DNA of 64,000 bases from contig JBALVI010000003.1 in assembly GCA_036961205.1 (NCBI GenBank), positions 372,001 through 436,000 on the forward strand, given 5' to 3'. Positions 61,981 through 64,000 of the stretch are shown here, in pieces. Source of the DNA: CALJFL01 sp036961205 (lineage in GTDB: Bacteria > Pseudomonadota > Gammaproteobacteria > Pseudomonadales > Halieaceae). Below the pieces are notes generated by a model. It was given only the letters and a program-made list of their open reading frames with translations, made no database searches and was not told the DNA's origin. Positions within the stretch are counted from its first letter, which is position 1. Each line of letters starts with the position of its first letter. A program made the position numbers and the translations under genes.

Positions 61981-64000
61981 CTAATCGAGGTTAGGTGACA
62001 GCCAGCGCTGCATCACGTCTGAGGTTTCACCTTTGCGTTTGGCGATACTATCCAACTGATCGCCACCGATTTTCCCCACAGAAAAATACCGTGACTTCGG
62101 ATGGGAATAGTAAAAGCCGCTTACAGATGATGCCGGTGTCATCGCAAAACTTTCAGAGAGGCTGACATCGCAGGCTGAGGTCGCATCGAGCATGCTAAAC
62201 AGAGTGGCCTTTTCTGTGTGGTCAGGGCACGCCGGATAGCCAGGAGCAGGCCGAATTCCCCGATAACGCTCGCGAATCAGCTCTTTATTGCTGAGCTCCT
62301 CTGCCTCGTCATAGCCCCACAATTCGGTTCTGACTTTTTTGTGCATGAGTTCGGCGAAGGATTCCGCCAAACGGTCTGCCAGAGACTTCAGCATGATGCT
62401 GTTGTAGTCGTCGTGTTCGGCCTCGTATTGAGCCGCTAACTCTGCAACGCCGTGTCCGGTGGTCACACAGAAGCCACCGACATAGTCCGGCACCTTGGTT
62501 TCGGCAGGTGCGACAAAATCGGCGAGGCTGTAATTCGGTTCGCCACTGGGTTTTTCCATTTGCTGGCGCAACTGGTGGAGTTTTGCCAGTGACTCGGTTC
62601 TGCTCTCGTCGGTATAGACTTCGATATCATCACCATCAATGCGTGCGGCAGGCCAGAAGCCGACAACTGCTTTTGCCGTCAGCCACTTTTCATCGATAAT
62701 TTTTGTCAGCATCTCCTGTGCGTCTTTATAGAGTTCGCGCGCTTGCATCCCCACTTTATTGTCATCCAGAATGGCAGGAAATTTCCCGGCCAGTTCCCAG
62801 GTGATGAAGAATGGCGTCCAGTCGATAGTGTCCAGCAATTCATCCATTGGAAAGTCATCGAACACCCGGGTACCCAGGAACGTAGGCACAGGCGGCTCAT
62901 ACTCCTGCCAATCAAGTTGCAAGCCATTGGCCAGCGCATCCTCGTAGGCAAGGCGCTTTGTTCTGGGCTTACGGTTGGCGACACGCTCTCGTACCATTAC
63001 GTATTCTTCGCGACGTTCAGCCACGAAACCCTTCTTGGCGTCCCCCAGTAACTGGCTGGCAACCGATACACTACGCGAGGCATCGGGCACGTAGACCACC
63101 ATGTCGTTGTTGTATTTGGGTTCGATCTTTACGGCGGTGTGAGCCTTTGACGTGGTTGCTCCGCCTATCATCAATGGCACCTGGAAATCTTGTCGCTGCA
63201 TTTCGCTGGCCACGTGAATCATCTCGTCCAGGGAGGGTGTAATCAAGCCGCTGAGGCCAATAATATCGACATTTTCCTCGCGGGCGACACGCAAAATTTC
63301 CGAGGCATGGACCATTACGCCCAAATCAATAACCTCGTAGTTATTACATTGCAGCACGACACCCACGATATTTTTTCCAATGTCGTGAACGTCCCCTTTA
63401 ACCGTGGCCATCAGGATTTTGCCGTTGCTGTTCGACCCCTCTGACTTTTCGTCCTCAATAAAGGGCTGCAGGTAAGCCACTGCCTGCTTCATCACGCGAG
63501 CACTCTTTACCACCTGCGGCAGGAACATCTTACCCTCACCGAACAGGTCGCCCACAACATTCATGCCGTCCATCAGCGGGCCTTCAATAACCTTAATAGG
63601 CCTGTCGAAAACCTGTCGCGCTTCCTCGGCATCATCGACAATAAATGTGTTAATTCCTCTGACCAGCGCGTGCTCCATGCGCTTGGCGACTGGCCATTCT
63701 CGCCAGGCCAGGTCTTCCTTGCGTGGGGTGCTGCTGTCACCGCTATTGCGATAGTTCTCGGCAACATCAAGTAGGCGCTCAGTGCCGTCTTCTCGACGAT
63801 TGAGAATCACATCCTCTACCGCATTGCGCAGGTCTTCGGGAAGCTCGTCATACACCGCCAATTGACCGGCATTGACGATACCCATATCCATGCCAGCTTT
63901 GATAGCGTGGTATAGAAACACCGAGTGAATAGCCTCTCGCACAGCGTTGTTGCCACGAAAAGAAAATGACACGTTGGAAACGCCGCCAGAGACCAAGGTG
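61981..64000 (-). CDS. metH: Cobalamin-dependent methionine synthase (C-terminal part, runs off right edge)
   Basis: The last 670-odd residues of MetH. Visible are the end of the pterin domain (LVSGGVSNVSFSFRGNNAVREA), the cobalamin domains with the lower-ligand histidine in KGDVHDIGKNIV and LSGLITPSLDEM, and the SAM-dependent reactivation domain (TELWGYDEAEELS, RGIRPAPGYPACPDH). The N-terminal homocysteine-binding part is outside the window. Frame is open at the edge. Confidence 0.96.
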   Translation of the reverse strand, partial: TLVSGGVSNVSFSFRGNNAVREAIHSVFLYHAIKAGMDMGIVNAGQLAVYDELPEDLRNAVEDVILNRREDGTERLLDVAENYRNSGDSSTPRKEDLAWREWPVAKRMEHALVRGINTFIVDDAEEARQVFDRPIKVIEGPLMDGMNVVGDLFGEGKMFLPQVVKSARVMKQAVAYLQPFIEDEKSEGSNSNGKILMATVKGDVHDIGKNIVGVVLQCNNYEVIDLGVMVHASEILRVAREENVDIIGLSGLITPSLDEMIHVASEMQRQDFQVPLMIGGATTSKAHTAVKIEPKYNNDMVVYVPDASRSVSVASQLLGDAKKGFVAERREEYVMVRERVANRKPRTKRLAYEDALANGLQLDWQEYEPPVPTFLGTRVFDDFPMDELLDTIDWTPFFITWELAGKFPAILDDNKVGMQARELYKDAQEMLTKIIDEKWLTAKAVVGFWPAARIDGDDIEVYTDESRTESLAKLHQLRQQMEKPSGEPNYSLADFVAPAETKVPDYVGGFCVTTGHGVAELAAQYEAEHDDYNSIMLKSLADRLAESFAELMHKKVRTELWGYDEAEELSNKELIRERYRGIRPAPGYPACPDHTEKATLFSMLDATSACDVSLSESFAMTPASSVSGFYYSHPKSRYFSVGKIGGDQLDSIAKRKGETSDVMQRWLSPNLD

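Overview
The window reads as chromosome of a marine-type gammaproteobacterium. The evidence is a set of conserved gene orders: rne/rluC-HAD-maf-yceD-rpmF-fabD-fabG-acpP-fabF-pabC-mltG-tmk-holB-pilZ, tig-clpP-clpX-lon-hupB-ppiD, tusDCBE, and etfB-etfA opposite ETF-QO. An exosortase of the XrtH type at the left edge and the overall gene mix fit the Halieaceae/Cellvibrionales neighbourhood (e.g. Halioglobus or Haliea relatives). That placement is inference from gene content, not a database match.

Layout. 1-2128: broken-off exosortase H, a DUF418 membrane protein and a small secreted protein. 2221-10371: the accessory heart of the window, a tightly coupled five-gene minus-strand operon. Transcribed in order it encodes an SbnA-like PLP synthase, an SbnB-like dehydrogenase, an AGAT-family amidinotransferase, a 1409-residue single-module NRPS with a membrane/left-handed beta-helix C-terminus of the poly-lysine-synthetase (Pls) type, and a phosphopantetheinyl transferase. 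It looks like a pathway that makes L-2,3-diaminopropionate, may amidinate it, and loads it on a membrane-bound synthetase. 10608-15901: small membrane protein, LEA-type lipoprotein, NSS transporter, AsmA-like giant. 16050-20195: tRNA-Leu, MOSC protein, RCK-type channel protein, dimeric dUTPase and an unusual winged-helix/PD-(D/E)xK-like protein. 20192-25502: pterin dehydratase, a tRNA-modification operon (tusDCBE, ybiB-like gene, trmA), YccA and a DUF4124 protein.

25644-39782: tRNA-Ser, rne with a long leader, rluC and the fatty-acid/cell-wall/replication superoperon. The usual plsX (and fabH) between rpmF and fabD is missing, and yceD appears to be read from a near-leaderless mRNA. 39783-42461: a structured intergenic stretch, then a GH84 O-GlcNAcase-like enzyme paired with a ManA-like cupin protein. 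42622-51177: tRNA-Leu and the chaperone/protease run. 51198-57465: serA, a YiiX-like peptidase, a DUF1285 protein and the electron-transfer flavoprotein system. 57581-58018 holds three long hairpin repeats, two of them direct copies with compensatory base changes. 58062-64000: CPA2 antiporter, sulfite reductase with DUF934 partner, two tiny membrane proteins and the C-terminal half of metH, which runs off the right edge.

Most of the window is ordinary housekeeping DNA. The parts that deserve work are the diaminopropionate/NRPS operon, the covarying hairpin repeats, the nuclease-like protein beside the dUTPase, and the GH84/cupin pair.
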